DNA from: Dactylellina haptotyla
Taxonomy: Eukaryota; Ascomycota; Orbiliomycetes; Orbiliales; Orbiliaceae
Assembly (NCBI GenBank): GCA_031310005.1
Contig: CM062382.1
Coordinates: forward strand, 1,364,001-1,428,000
Length of the DNA: 64,000 nucleotides
Direction: 5' to 3'
The notes under the pieces were generated by a model, which was not told the DNA's origin, ran no database searches, and saw nothing but the letters and a program-made list of their open reading frames with translations. This document shows positions 25,001 through 35,740 of this stretch, one piece after another. Position 1 is the first letter of the stretch; every line of letters starts with the position of its first letter. A program made the translations under genes and the position numbers.

Positions 25001-25293
25001 TGAACAACTACCCGGGCCGCCCACTTAAATATGCTATCGCCATTGATAATGACACACCGCAAGTTGTGAAATATGTTCCAGACGAGACTTCCCCAGGAAA
25101 CCTTCCTCCTGAATGGCTTATTGCTGTTGCCAACAATATCTGGACCTACAAGACCTCCCATACTGTGGCACCTGGGAAGCATACTTTGAAGTTCTGGGCA
25201 CTTGAGCCTGGTGTCGTTCTTGAGAAGATTGTGATCGATCAAGGTGGCATGGTCCCTAGTTACTTGGGCCCTCCGGAGAGCAAGATTTTGTAA
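22068..25293 (+). CDS. Secreted GH115 xylan alpha-glucuronidase
   Basis: Five exons (22068-22233, 22313-23022, 23083-23631, 23691-24232, 24297-25293) keep phase and give 987 residues, normal for glycoside hydrolase family 115. These exo- and endo-acting alpha-1,2-glucuronidases remove (4-O-methyl)glucuronic acid from xylan. The N-terminus is a signal peptide (RATAIALVSGGLVNALG). Family blocks seen: RGTIYGAYDLSEQIGVSPWY, WWADVP, KYRGLFLNDEQPALTGW, LLRLRANYFWPTTWN, GIVMGASHTEPM, LPQMW-type DTIPQMW, and the DRGADRIWIVNVGDMK strand. The C-terminal part (from about 770) carries the GH115 C-terminal beta-sandwich (FKGFVESSGYISIEAEHATR). Introns are 59-79 nt with GCTAAC-type branch points. This enzyme implies hemicellulose degradation outside the cell. 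Confidence 0.95.
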
Positions 25294-25716
25294 ATTCTGC
25301 ATTGTTACATAGTTACATCAAATCCCATAGCGTACAATAGAAGCTTGGGGGCAAGTGTATTCTCAGAACAAATATTTGTATAGTATTAAGATATAATATA
25401 ATGAAGACTTTTTCCGGGAATGTATCGGTTTCCCTGGGTTGGATCAAATCCCTCATGCTTTGTAATGCAAATTTTGCCCAAATCCGGGTTTGAAAAGGGC
25501 GATTGCATCGATTGTACAATTGTTAGTTTGCTGTGTTCTAAATTTAGGCTGATAGATGGAGAACTGCGTTGTCCAGCCAAATGCAACACGCCGCCCACAC
25601 AACAAGCTGGCCACACGACCGCCGCGATCCGCAGTCTTCCTTTAATTTGAGCCTTTTGCAGATTCAGACTCTGCCTGTAGTTTTGGTACACCGTCAACCG
25701 CTCTGGAAATATCATA
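25294..25716. other. Short intergenic region
   Basis: This is the 3' flank of the GH115 gene and the promoter of the twin CX9C gene. No gene or clear signal was identified. Confidence 0.5.
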
Positions 25717-26357
25717 ATGCCCGCGCGAGGCGACAATTTTCGACCATTCGCAGATGGTCCCACAGCAGGCCAGACCGGAGCCCAAGTCTTCCGGGCATTA
25801 CGGCGACCTATTGTCTGGGTTATCATTGTTGGCATGGTCATAGCGTGGTATGGCGTCACAGGCGTCACAACCGCCATCAGGAAATGGGATGCGGTTCGGC
25901 ACGAACCCAAGAGGCACGTTCAAATCTATACATATGATGGAGCGACATACCTTCCAGTACGCGGATCCCATAAGAACCTTTATAGGATATCGACGGTCAT
26001 CTGCCGTATATTCAAAATGCATTCTAAACGGTTTGTTTTTTTAGATTGTTAAAGAAATGTGCGAGTCGGAAACCCAAGCTTGGGATCACTGCTTTCCAAA
26101 ATACTCGCACAAGAAGCGAGTTCAAAAGTGCAAGCACAAGATTAAAACGTTGGAGAATTGTGCCTATGCAGCGTATGTTTCCCCAGATGCTTCCTTCTCA
26201 CTCAAACAATCTGTCCTCCAGTACTAATTTTTTTGCCGGTACGTCGTGTAATATGTACAGTCAAGAAGCAGAAAAGGCGTGCGCTCACTCGGACCCGACG
26301 TTGGCTGACAAAGCTCTCTATAAATGTGTCCACCACCTCATGCACCAGTGGCAGTAA
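25717..26357 (+). CDS. Membrane-anchored twin CX9C protein, uncharacterised
   Basis: Exons 25717-25956, 26045-26172 and 26261-26357 give 154 residues. A polar N-terminus is followed by one hydrophobic segment (about 32-54, IVWVIIVGMVIAWYGVTGV) and a basic linker. After that comes a cysteine-rich, helical C-terminus with Cys86-x9-Cys96, a 12-residue loop, and Cys109-x9-Cys119, the spacing of twin CX9C (CHCH) proteins of the mitochondrial intermembrane space. Two further cysteines (130, 145) follow with 14 residues between them. Known CHCH proteins are oxidised by Mia40. Mia40 itself has a membrane anchor, but its CPC motif is absent here. The second intron (88 nt, branch ACTAAT) is clear. The first uses a weaker GTACGC donor, and the cysteine array depends only on exons 2-3. 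Function is unknown. Confidence 0.6.
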
Positions 26358-26797
26358 AAAGGGCTTGAACGTCTGCTATCAATCTCCAATATCTGATATT
26401 GGAACTCGTGTACCTAGCAAAAGCGAATCGCCTATCATTAGTGCCAACATCAAGTGTAAACGTACCCAACCAATTATCCACCTACCAAAGGAATTGCATA
26501 TGCATATGTGGACAACTACTTGAATGTGGGCTCTCTAGTGTGCTCTCGGTCGATGACCTTGGGAAGGATAACTGGTCAGCGACTCTTGGGTTTCTCAACT
26601 GCTGGTATCCCAATACGTTCCCAACACGCTCTCTTCTTCATCCTGTCCATCAACAATCTACCGATGCCATCTCACCACATTCTCACTCCCCAAATCAATA
26701 TTCTGTTAACAAATCATCTATCTTCATCCCTACTCTCCTCGTAGAACTTCCCTCAACCCCTAAATCGGTCCCCTCAATCCTTGTTCCTAAGACAAGT
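26358..26797. other. Intergenic, pyrimidine-rich leader
   Basis: The stretch is open in one frame into the next gene but lacks an ATG in that frame before 26798. It is rich in CT runs typical of fungal promoters and leaders. An additional 5' exon of the RRM-like gene cannot be excluded. Confidence 0.4.
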
Positions 26798-28367
26798 ATG
26801 TCCCTAAGTGGTGGAGAATCTCCAAGGAAAGAGGCTGGGCTGGGCGCTTCCCGTCACGCGCTTCCCTTGAATAATTCAAATCCTTTTTACGGAGCAGTGA
26901 TGGATAATCCTCACCGCGATCCAACGTGAGTAGCTAGAGAATAATACTGGGAGCTCCGTGGCACATTAGACACTCTATCTAATATATTCTCGTCAGCACC
27001 GTCGTTCTCGATGCTTCTTCTCGTACCCTTGAGGCAAATTCAATTTCCAGGACTTATCAAACTTGGCATAGAGTTGAAGATGCTGGCTCAAAGATCATCA
27101 TTCATCTCGACGAAATCAACTGTCTCGTTCGTGGACTCGTCAAGAACAAAGATGGATCTGGAACCACCACGGGTACAGTTACGCAAGCTACAGCTGATTT
27201 GTCCATTATTCTCGATAAAGTTTTGGTCTTCGGAGACAAGAAGGAGTTGGTTCTCACAGACAAGGGCTACTTTCTTGAGGATGACCCAGGTCTTCGTTTC
27301 AACGAAGAGGGCGCTGGACAGAAAGGCAGCGACCCAGTCCTCGGTGCCACCATCCATCATCCCAAAAATGAAAAGACTAGTCAACCCAGTAATCAGAAAC
27401 TATCTCAACCAGTGAAGAGCAAAGAAACCTTCGAATCTGCCCTCCGGGGCATGACTTTCAAAGAATTTGTTCCCAACATCCGAGATCCTGGTCCAGACAC
27501 GGAAATCGGTCGCGAACTAGAAACTAGGGGCGAGTGTGATTGAGTGTTGAGGCAAGGCAACTCGAGGCTGACGGTTCTAGTAGATTCTAGCAAAACTTCT
27601 AGATGTGTCCTCATCACAGGCCTCCCATATGGCTTCAAAGTTTCAGAGTTACTTAACTTGATACATCCGACGAAGAACACCCTTGTTGTCGAGGTCAAAA
27701 TGACGAAATCGTACTCTGGATTGATTTATTTCTACAAACCCCAAGGCGCCAAAGATTTCATGTCCCAGTACCCCGAAGGATTCATCACTTTCCCATTCGA
27801 AGATCCAGATCTCGGAAAGATGGAATGGCGAGCGAGGCTGGAGCCTTGGGAGCCATACGAGCCTATAAATGGTAGCATGCTCACTGGGCAGACCGACGGC
27901 TGCAATGCAAGTTATACTCCTTTAAACACTAAAAAAAACAGCACCTGGCGAGCTAACTACTAGGCAGGCTACCCGATATTTACGTATTCAGGGCCGAAAA
28001 GCTAATACAGTCAAAGAAGCAGATTCTCTATGGACAGTGGGCGACTATCGCACTCGTGCCGGTATCATTCTCCCGATATACGACGGAAAGGTCTATCGCG
28101 ATGTGAAAGCCCAGGTAAAGAATAGAGGAAAAGTAAATATAGATATCAGATGAGTTAACTAACCCGGTACTTAGAACGAAGTAGCCGATCTTGAATTTTT
28201 ATCTATCAAAGGAGCGGTAGCGGCTTGTGCCAGTCTGCAAGAAACAGAAGGCTTTAATGATGCCGCATTCGAATACCTTCCAGATCCGTAAGTTCAGTCC
28301 GCTACCGTTGGAGACTGTCATTTTATACTGACATAATCTTCGGACAAGATATGTTTTGTCCGCTTGA
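26798..28367 (+). CDS. RRM-like RNA-binding protein, uncharacterised
   Basis: Six exons (26798-26925, 26997-27533, 27591-27871, 27942-28114, 28175-28287, 28349-28367) keep phase throughout and give 416 residues. The middle part, from about residue 222, has a beta-alpha-beta-beta-alpha-beta order like an RRM: CVLITGLP (RNP2-like), KVSELLNLI helix, LVVEVKMTKSYSGLIYFYKP (RNP1-like), then a helix. Flanks are conserved-looking (NSNPFYGAVMDNPHRDP; GDYRTRAGIILPIYDGKVYR) but not assigned to a family. An in-frame stop near 27541 and a frame change near 27960 first suggested a pseudogene. Both disappear with introns of 57 and 70 nt (branch points GCTGAC and ACACTAAA). The start at 26798 is the first ATG in frame. 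Function is unknown. Confidence 0.65.
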
Positions 28368-29642
28368 TCCATGGCCAGGTGTGACATGGTGGCCCGGCGC
28401 CCTTTCTCTTATGCGATCCTTTAAATTGGCAACTCGGTTTCGAAACCATGGAACTAAGGCAGCGTATCGGGATGCTTTATCTCAATTAAACAAAAACTAT
28501 AGAACTGTTATACAAGCCTTTAGATAATCGGATTCGTTTGTGTTTGCGCTGTTTATACTTTTGAAATGTTTGTAAATAACAATTTGAAAACATACAACAT
28601 ATACTCAAATTTGGTCGACATGTTTGAACGAAGAATCGTCCTAACATCGGACATTGGCTAAAATACCATGTCGTGCGAGCTGCAATAACGTGCTCAGGGT
28701 CCACTTTGAGATCTCGTTAAGGCAGCTCGGTCAGCTGCGAGATTAGGCCCAAGTACAAATCGCACCAGGGATCAAATCGAACCCGCGAACCCTGCGACTA
28801 CCATTATCCAATCCGCCAAGGTTCGAAACCCCACAAACAGTGCTTCGGACCGCCAACACACAACAAGATGTGGCAATTCTCGAAGTCTCAGCTCGCTGTA
28901 TCGTGCATCTTTCTTCCCAACCGAAGGGGGCGGAGCGAACAGCTGCTGCATGGGTTCTGAGTTAGTAATTTCATGGTGCCGACACCGACGGAGCGTCTGG
29001 GTTATTGTTATTCATTGAATAGGTCGGCGCTGGCCAACCATAGCCATTTTCAGGGGCAGAGCAGGGAAATAGCCTATAGATTTGGAATCCTTCTGATCCA
29101 AAGGGCTGAACCTTTCCTAAAAAGTACAACAAATCCAGCGCCGCCTGGAATAGGAAATTGGGAGACAGGACCGTCGTCTGGGCTCTTGGCCCCCTCGTGC
29201 TTGCCCCCCCGGCTTTTCTTTCTCCAAACATGGGAAAGTTTTCGCAGAACAAGGGTTCTCGAAGGCGTCTAAGTTCTGCCTGTGGGCTGGACGTAACCTC
29301 GATTTTGTGCAGCTCATGGTGTTGAAACGGTGTTGCAGGTGATTTTTGGATCCAAGGCATGCCGTTCAGCCTCGCCTTAAAAAGGGAAGGAACAAAAACC
29401 CTCCGTTTCCCATCGAAGTTTTTAAATTTCGCCCTTTCCCTTACGATAATTTTACTCTTCATATTGCCAAAGGCTGCGTAGTTGTCTTTTCCGGTTTTTC
29501 GAGTTTGTAATTCTTTCAAGGTTCCCGTAAATGTAGGTTCTCCGATCTTGCAATGCAATAGGCTACGGCTGGTCAACAAATCCATTCTGACAATTGTTCG
29601 AATAGAGACTTTTTTATTGATTGTAAAAAATATATACACACT
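28368..29642. other. Intergenic stretch with a tRNA-like element
   Basis: The 3' flank of the RRM-like gene and the promoter of the next gene lie here. A minus-strand reading frame over most of 29.0-29.8 kb has no family resemblance and overlaps the next gene's first exons. The tRNA-like/hairpin element at 28722-28815 is the only recognisable structure. Confidence 0.5.
28722..28815 (-). repeat. tRNA-like element with B-box and hairpin, possible SINE remnant
   Basis: The minus strand reads as a degenerate tRNA: GGCGGATTGGATAATGGTAG resembles a D-arm/A-box region, and GGGTTCGATT (complement of 28775-28784) resembles a B-box. The T-loop is followed by extra bases and no 7-bp acceptor stem forms. 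Downstream on the same strand, GCAGCT-gaccg-AGCTGC is a perfect hairpin (28722-28738). The order tRNA head then hairpin is shared with 2196-2300. Confidence 0.3.
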
Positions 29643-31005
29643 ATGGAAGTCAATCACGAAGCGATGAAGCAGGCGACCAGCGCAAGTGGTGTAAGTCTTT
29701 ATGATCCCAGTGTGTGCGTCGATATACCTCAAAAGTAGGTACTGATCAATATCATAACCTTCGCAGACGCAGCCCGCTGGGGACAATCGGAATACCATGG
29801 AATACGACCCCAATTCCGCACCACAGATTATGGATCCGGCGAACCCCCCGATGAGCTTTCGATCCGGTGCCGTTGCGGACCACTATGAATCGTATCCCGA
29901 AGTTATGCCACCTGGTGGCCTAAATACACCGTCCGGATACCCTTCGTCCACCTCACCAGCACCATCTGGGTCTGGGCCCTCTTACGATGGATACCAGACA
30001 GTCTCCCAGCACCCGGCCCCTCCAAACCAGCCCCTGTTGCAGAATCAACAGGGCGAACAGTATTCCAACGCCCCGATGGCCGCTGGTGCAGAAAAAACAT
30101 ACTACCAGCCAACATATGGCGTCTCGCAACCGCCACCACCGCCACCATCAGGTTATAGCAATGCCAATACTCTCGTGCAACCTGACCCGAACAATGCACC
30201 CACCACAAAATACGGGCTTCCGGCGCCAATTACATACAATGCCCCGCCAAATACTGAAAAAAAGATATTGGGACTCAAGAAAAAGACATTCTGGATAGTG
30301 CTTGTTATCGTGATCATTGTAATACTGGGAGCCGTCGGGGGTGCGGTGGGTGGGATCCTGGGGAGCAAAAAGAGCAACAATAACAACAATAACAATAACA
30401 ATAACTCGTCTTCAGGTGGAACGAATTCAGGTGGCAATAACAATGGTACGAGCAGCGGTGGCAACAACGGTGCATATACCCCATTCGCTCTCACGACTGG
30501 TGTCAGAACTCTCAACCTCAAATATCAGCAAAATTCTGGATCGTGCAATGATCCCCAGAACGCAGATGGCTCTGGTGTTGTTAATTGCTTTGCAACCTCG
30601 AGGTACACTGTCCGCGTTGACGGAGATGTTGCAAGCGGATATAGGTTGTCTAGTGTCGATGTCGCTGGATCTACGTTCTCCAATATCCGAGGAACGCCAC
30701 CTACTACGAGCGACCCAAATCAACAAGGCAGCGCGTGGGTATTCGAGGTTCGCTTCACTCAAAGTGGCACCTGCGGAACCGATAGAGTTACTAGATATGT
30801 ACTTGGCGTAAACGACGATACCTACGCCGTTGGAGAGTAAGTTTTATTTCGAAAAGCTTCCTCCTTTGAAAATATTGATGTTAATTATTCTGAAATTACC
30901 AGGGGTTTCACTTTGAAAACACAATGCACATTAGCAAATGGGCTCTCGTTTCCTTCTGGCACCTCGTGTACCTGTGTCGCTCTCTCTACCAGCGTAACTC
31001 CCTAA
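29643..31005 (+). CDS. Single-pass membrane protein with poly-Asn stalk
   Basis: Exons 29643-29690, 29767-30836 and 30903-31005 give 406 residues. The first 16-residue exon (MEVNHEAMKQATSASG) joins in frame with the second. Layout: a Pro/Gln/Tyr-rich, disordered N-terminal ~185 residues, presumably cytosolic; a basic stop (LKKKT); one TM segment (about 190-213, WIVLVIVIIVILGAVGG); a low-complexity run of Asn, Ser and Gly coded by an AAC/AAT microsatellite; and an extracellular C-terminal domain of about 150 residues with six cysteines. There is no signal peptide, so a type II or signal-anchor topology is likely. Similar architectures occur in fungal plasma-membrane or wall-linked proteins, but I do not recognise the C-terminal domain. 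Confidence 0.8.
30373..30407 (+). repeat. AAC/AAT microsatellite coding poly-Asn
   Basis: About eleven consecutive codons alternate aac and aat within the membrane-protein gene. Slippage here would change the stalk length without breaking the frame. Confidence 0.85.
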
Positions 31006-33221
31006 TATGGAAGTACGTACGACCTCTTACCAAGAAGAAAAAAAATTCGGCTCCTAAATTATCATATTTTCAACAACTGCGACAGCTTTATACCAATTTA
31101 TCGACACTCTTTTTGGGAAATTTTGTATGATTGGGTTTCTCTGAAGTCCATATACACTTCATGTTTATTGGCATTTTTGCGGGCGTTCTCGTCTATCTAG
31201 AGTCTATTCTGTTATGGGGTGTTTGTTTTGGGTTTTATAATGGGTCCTGAGTGAATTCATTTGTAAATATATTAAAAAAATCTGCTGTACATGCACAAAT
31301 AATTTAGTCAGGTGATATCATGTTCCAACTCTGGTAATTATATGCCGATGCGCATATGCTACCCAAAAAAGCAGCTTATCCTCTATCCTAGTCGCTGAGG
31401 GATGTGAAATTAAAGACATTGCGCGCGTGTTTGTGTGGAAGAATCGATATCCACGAATCCAATCAAAATATCATGACATACGGAGAAGTGAGCAATGGGG
31501 GGTCCCTTGGGTTTGCTATTCCATGGTAATATGTAGAATGGTTTTCACTCTTTGAATTACAGAACTATCTTGGCATTTATGGTTCTACGAATTCAAATTG
31601 CAAGGTTATAATACTCATGGTGGTGCTTGAACATACTGAATTTACGAGCAAACTATATTATGTAGCCTCGGGACTCTAATGTAACCGCAATATGAATCTG
31701 TATGGTGAGGATTCCAGAATCCAAGCAGCCATGAGGTAGCGTGTCTATTTCCAATGAAGTCTTTCGAACCCGTGTATTTGTCTGCTCATTGGCAGAATAA
31801 AAGTTTGTCCTCATAGCGTCATTATTTTTGGTTTGCGACATTACTAAGGAAGCAGAACGAAGGGTGTGGGAGGATGGGATAGAATAGTGTTGGTTGGTGC
31901 CCGATATATTCGAATATATTCTTCAGTCGTACTCTGAGGAAAAAGACATTTAAATCGAATTATATCCATTCAGATAATCTTACCGCCAATGATGCGGTCT
32001 ATTGCCAAGGCTCCGTCCGAGAAACCAAACCACGCGCAGATAGAACGCGAACGCTATGCCTTCGGAAACTGGCAACAGTTTAGCAGTGATATGCAGTTAT
32101 CAGCTGCGATAACCGCTAGCAGCAATTGCCGTGGAAGCTCCGGGGTTGTCACCTTGCATGCTGTGGACTGGGGGTTGAAGCCAGAACGCCAAGGGTCTGC
32201 CTCAAACGAAGCGAGACGCAGGATGTTCCACAATCCGATGCCCTTTCCCCTGGCACTGGATACGCGCATGGAACGCACAAATAAACGACCAGCCCAACCA
32301 CACATGTTGACCTTCCGCAAATGAAGCTTGCACTAAACTTCAGACGCACAATGCCTCCAGCTGGGGAATGAAAACGGATTCGCAACAACTCGCACTCCTT
32401 TGGTAAGCAAACCGACATGGGCTTGGTTCGCAAGAGAATGGCCTGTTTGCCGACTCCACACGCTTTTACCACGAGGCGTGATCGATCTTGATCACCCTCA
32501 GTTAATTTGACATGGTAGTGGGGCCACCCTTTTACAGGAGGAAGAAGTGCCGGTGTACCCGAGAATTCGAAAGTGCCTATTTCCAGAGCTATACTGACTG
32601 ATGCCTGGGGTATAGCGAACCCCACTGCCTTGAAGCCGGGCAAAGCCTACAATGCTGACGATCTCGAAACGAAAACAGAAACACTTTCTTGGAACATTGA
32701 GTATACTTACTCTTGTTCGCTCTTAAACCTGCCGCCCGTGGTTCTTGAGCCCCAGTACCGAAGGGGCGTTTTGATTCAGTACCTGGCCCGCGATGGAACA
32801 TCAGCCCGCTTGCTGCACCATCTGCTTGCAATCCCTCACGAACCGCTCAGTTTCAAATATCAGATAGGAGAGTGAAGGGGATCCGCATTAGACTAAGAAA
32901 TTATTAGAGAAGCGCATGGAAATATATAATTATGATGATTTCTGTCAGTCTTGGTCTGTTCTTATTCTCTTTTCTTTCTTTCTAAAGGCTATTGTTCGGT
33001 TTTGAACAGTTGAGGGTTTTCTTCAAGTCACTCTTTTCCCTTTTCGCCTTCTTTTACTCCCCCAAGGTGCATTGATTGCCCTTGCCATTCGCTGGTCGTT
33101 CTTTTCAAACCGATTTGATATCGATTTCTTGTGTCTTTTCTTGAAACCGGCGATCTTCTTCGATAGAAGTATTCCATTCTTTCGTTTTTTAGTGTCTTAA
33201 TCTTGGATATATTTTTTGAAA
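31006..33221. other. 2.2-kb intergenic stretch
   Basis: It holds the 3' flank of the membrane-protein gene, then sequence without supportable exons; frames around 32.0-32.9 kb on both strands overlap and lack resemblance. A CT/T-rich leader at 32.95-33.2 kb precedes the S17-like gene. Confidence 0.5.
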
Positions 33222-34738
33222 ATGAAGACCCTGTCCTTTCTCCTCACTTCGATACTTGCCTTGAGGACAGTTCAAGCCCAAGTATGTTAAATGACATCTA
33301 CAAATTAGGATATTATACAGTTTACTTATTATCTATCAATCAATAGAATGGCACTCAAGGTGGAGGTTCGAATGGCAACAGATTTTTGCTCGATGAGAAC
33401 TTCCAGGACGCCAGCTCTAAAACTGGTCAAGTTGGAGATATTACACCTGGTCAAGTCGAATCACAGACGTGGGTGTTCTTTGCCCCCGTACACTTAATTA
33501 TATACAGACCGTGCTCTAATATATGCAAAATAGTGATGACGCCAACTTTATCAATTTTTGTACTGGAAAAGTGAAGACAAATGGGCTTCAGATTAGAACA
33601 GGATCGTGTAATGGAATTGTTATGGGAGAGATCCCAGCAGCCGACAAAATGATTTCTACATTGATTCTGTTCCCAAATCCAAAATCTGAGTTGGAAGAGT
33701 CGGTGGATTTTACAATCACATTGAGAACCGACAACCTCAAGGCCGGCTTCTTCACAAGTATGCACACCTCGGCTACATCGAAACATATACACCTGACTAA
33801 CGCATTTCTATGTAGACGCCCAAGCAACCTACTATAGCGCCCCTCAGAGGGTAGACCCGGATCTCGGTATCATCATTGGCCACACCCATGTGACTGTGCA
33901 ACTTATCGACGATGAATCGGGGAAACCCCCGCCGGCTGCGCTCTTCGCCTTCTTCAAGGGCATTAATACACCGGCCAATAGTGACGGTATCCTGTCAGCC
34001 ACCGTAGCTGGCGGTCTTCTACCTGGAAACTACCGCGTTTGCTCAATGAGTTCGTCGAGCAATCACCAACCTGTATTGATGCCGGTTGCACAACGTGGCG
34101 CTCAAGATGACTGTCAGAGGTTTACTGTTAAGCCAAAGGGCCAAGGCGGTCAGACCCCAGCAGGAAATGATCCTTCATCCAGCTCAAGCGCCGACCAGCC
34201 CTCCGCTACTGGAGGGAACGGGAACGGCGGCGGAAACGGCAGTTCTTCTTCCGCTGTTGTGAACCCAGTGAGCGTAGGAAGTACAACTGATCCTGCATCA
34301 ACTGCCACCACCGCTGCAAGCCTAGAAGATGTTAAGACCACCACCACTCGGTCTAGGAGAACTAGAAAGACTAGAACTCGGCAGACTACAACTCGGTTCA
34401 CCACGACGGCCAGAGCCGGCGGATCTGGCGGACCTGCTGGCCCTGCTGGACCTGCCCAAACTTCTAAACCCGTTCAAACCAGCAGGCCTGTCCAAACCGT
34501 TAGACCAGGTCGACCGGGAAGACCGGGAAGACCAAGCAGGCCACGTCCAGTCAAGACCCGCACTAAGCCCGCTGCTACAACGACAACGGTAGCCCCCAAC
34601 TCTACCACGGAGGTTGTCGAGACCCCAACTGCAACCATCGACAACCCTCCAGTTTTCCCAAATGACACTGTCAGTACGAATACAACGGTGGTTAGAAGAT
34701 ATAACGTTCCAGTGCCCAAACCGCTTTATTACTACTAA
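33222..34738 (+). CDS. Secreted protein of the fungal 'ribosomal protein s17' (misnamed) family
   Basis: Exons 33222-33281, 33347-33468, 33534-33757 and 33816-34738 give 442 residues. Residues 1-19 are a signal peptide (MKTLSFLLTSILALRTVQA), so it is not a ribosomal protein despite the name carried by fungal relatives. The conserved part runs to about 290: NFINFCTGK, TNGLQIRTGSCNGI.MGEIPA, GHTHVTVQ, FAFFKGINTPAN, GNYRVCSM, and NHQPVLMPVAQRGAQDDC. Beyond it lies a low-complexity tail: Ser/Gly-rich, then Arg/Thr repeats (TRSRRTRKTRTRQTTTR), Gly-Pro-Ala and RPGRPGRPGRP repeats, and a Thr/Val-rich end at YYY. The basic repeat tail is unusual for a secreted protein and may bind polyanions in the wall. 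Function is unknown; related genes are often reported in surface or GPI-protein sets. Confidence 0.85.
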
Positions 34739-34947
34739 GCGATATATCCATAAAAATACATATCTTCCAAACTCCGTATATACATCGTCCTAACATTAAC
34801 ATTCGTTTTGTTTTCCTGTATAGTATTAGGAATATTTATTCTTGATTTAAATGATACCTTATTAATTTATATCCAACTCAAGTTCAAATAAATCCCAAAT
34901 CGTGATTTGAAAGTATCAACCCCCCGTGTACCTTCCATCCGAGCGTC

Positions 34948-35740
34948 TCATTCATCTCCTTTGGATCTCCGGTCAGATTTCTTGCTGCTCTGTTTATGCT
35001 TCTCTTTTAGGCGTTTCTCACGGAAAGCCGCATCGCTGTTGAGGTTTTCATATTAATAACTGCAATTTCACCCACTAGTGCGTACTAATTTAGTTCGGTG
35101 AGATGGCTTACAGCTTCTGCACACGATTTCTTTGTTCATGACTTGTTTCCTTGCTGAGTATCACAGCGCTTGTTATAAGGCGGTACATTTTTGCCCAACA
35201 GTCGTCAGTATTATCCCTCAGACTTCGGGTCTTCTCCGACTGTATCACGATTTCTGTGCCGTCATTAGCAAGATTTGTGCCCTATTTATTGAATTTGAAA
35301 TGTCAACCGAGTCCACAAGTGCCACCGCCTAGCAAACAGAGCCATGTTCTCTCTCGGATGGTAGCTTCCCAATTGGTGATTGTTACCTTTTGCTTGATTG
35401 CATTGAGAAACATTGGATGGACAAAAGGCTTTAGTTTTTCAAGATGAATTCGAAGAGTCGCTTTTGAGTTTGACTTGTTGACATTTTGGCCCCCTGGGCC
35501 TGAAGATCGCGATGCAGTGACTGTGCCGATTCCACGGGGAAGCCTGGCCCTGTACTTGACAAAGTCTGCGAGCCAAAGACGTGCTTCCTCGAGCTCTTTC
35601 GCCGCTGCAGGATCTTGGTTTTCAGGAGTCAGGAATGAGTGTTTCCTCGAGGCTACAGGCGTCACCAGCAGCCGCGGTTGCCGACATACCGGGTATGTTA
35701 TGGGCCGGGATATCAGAGGTCCCATGTGAGATACCCTCAT
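34948..35740 (-). CDS. Mitochondrial GGQ-domain peptide-release/rescue factor (ICT1/Pth4-like)
   Basis: Three exons (35740-35387, 35281-35112, 35035-34948) encode 203 residues. The N-terminal ~40 residues are basic and acid-poor, a likely mitochondrial presequence. The catalytic loop is SSGPGGQNVNKSNSKATLRI with GGQ at 83-85, the motif that hydrolyses peptidyl-tRNA on the ribosome. The second exon supplies NDGTEIVIQSEKTRSLRDNT, matching the last strand and helix of the fold. The third supplies a Lys/Arg-rich tail (REKRLKEKHKQSSKKSDRRS) like the ribosome-binding tail of ICT1/ArfB rescue factors. Reading past the first donor gives a stop in 28 codons with no basic tail, so splicing is required. 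The first intron (105 nt) has a less certain acceptor. The gene diverges from NAB3. Confidence 0.85.

Noticed and set aside
27534-27590. In-frame stop and apparent frame changes suggesting that the RRM-like gene is a pseudogene
   Set aside because: A 57-nt intron with GT...AG ends, a CTGAC branch point and matching phase removes the stop. A second intron (27872-27941) explains the later frame change, and all six exons then stay in phase.
28971-29813. 280-codon open frame on the minus strand
   Set aside because: No family resemblance, odd composition, and it overlaps the well-supported first exons of the membrane-protein gene.
33222-34738. Ribosomal protein S17 identity
   Set aside because: The product has a signal peptide and no S17 fold motifs; the name is a long-standing database mislabel for this secreted fungal family.
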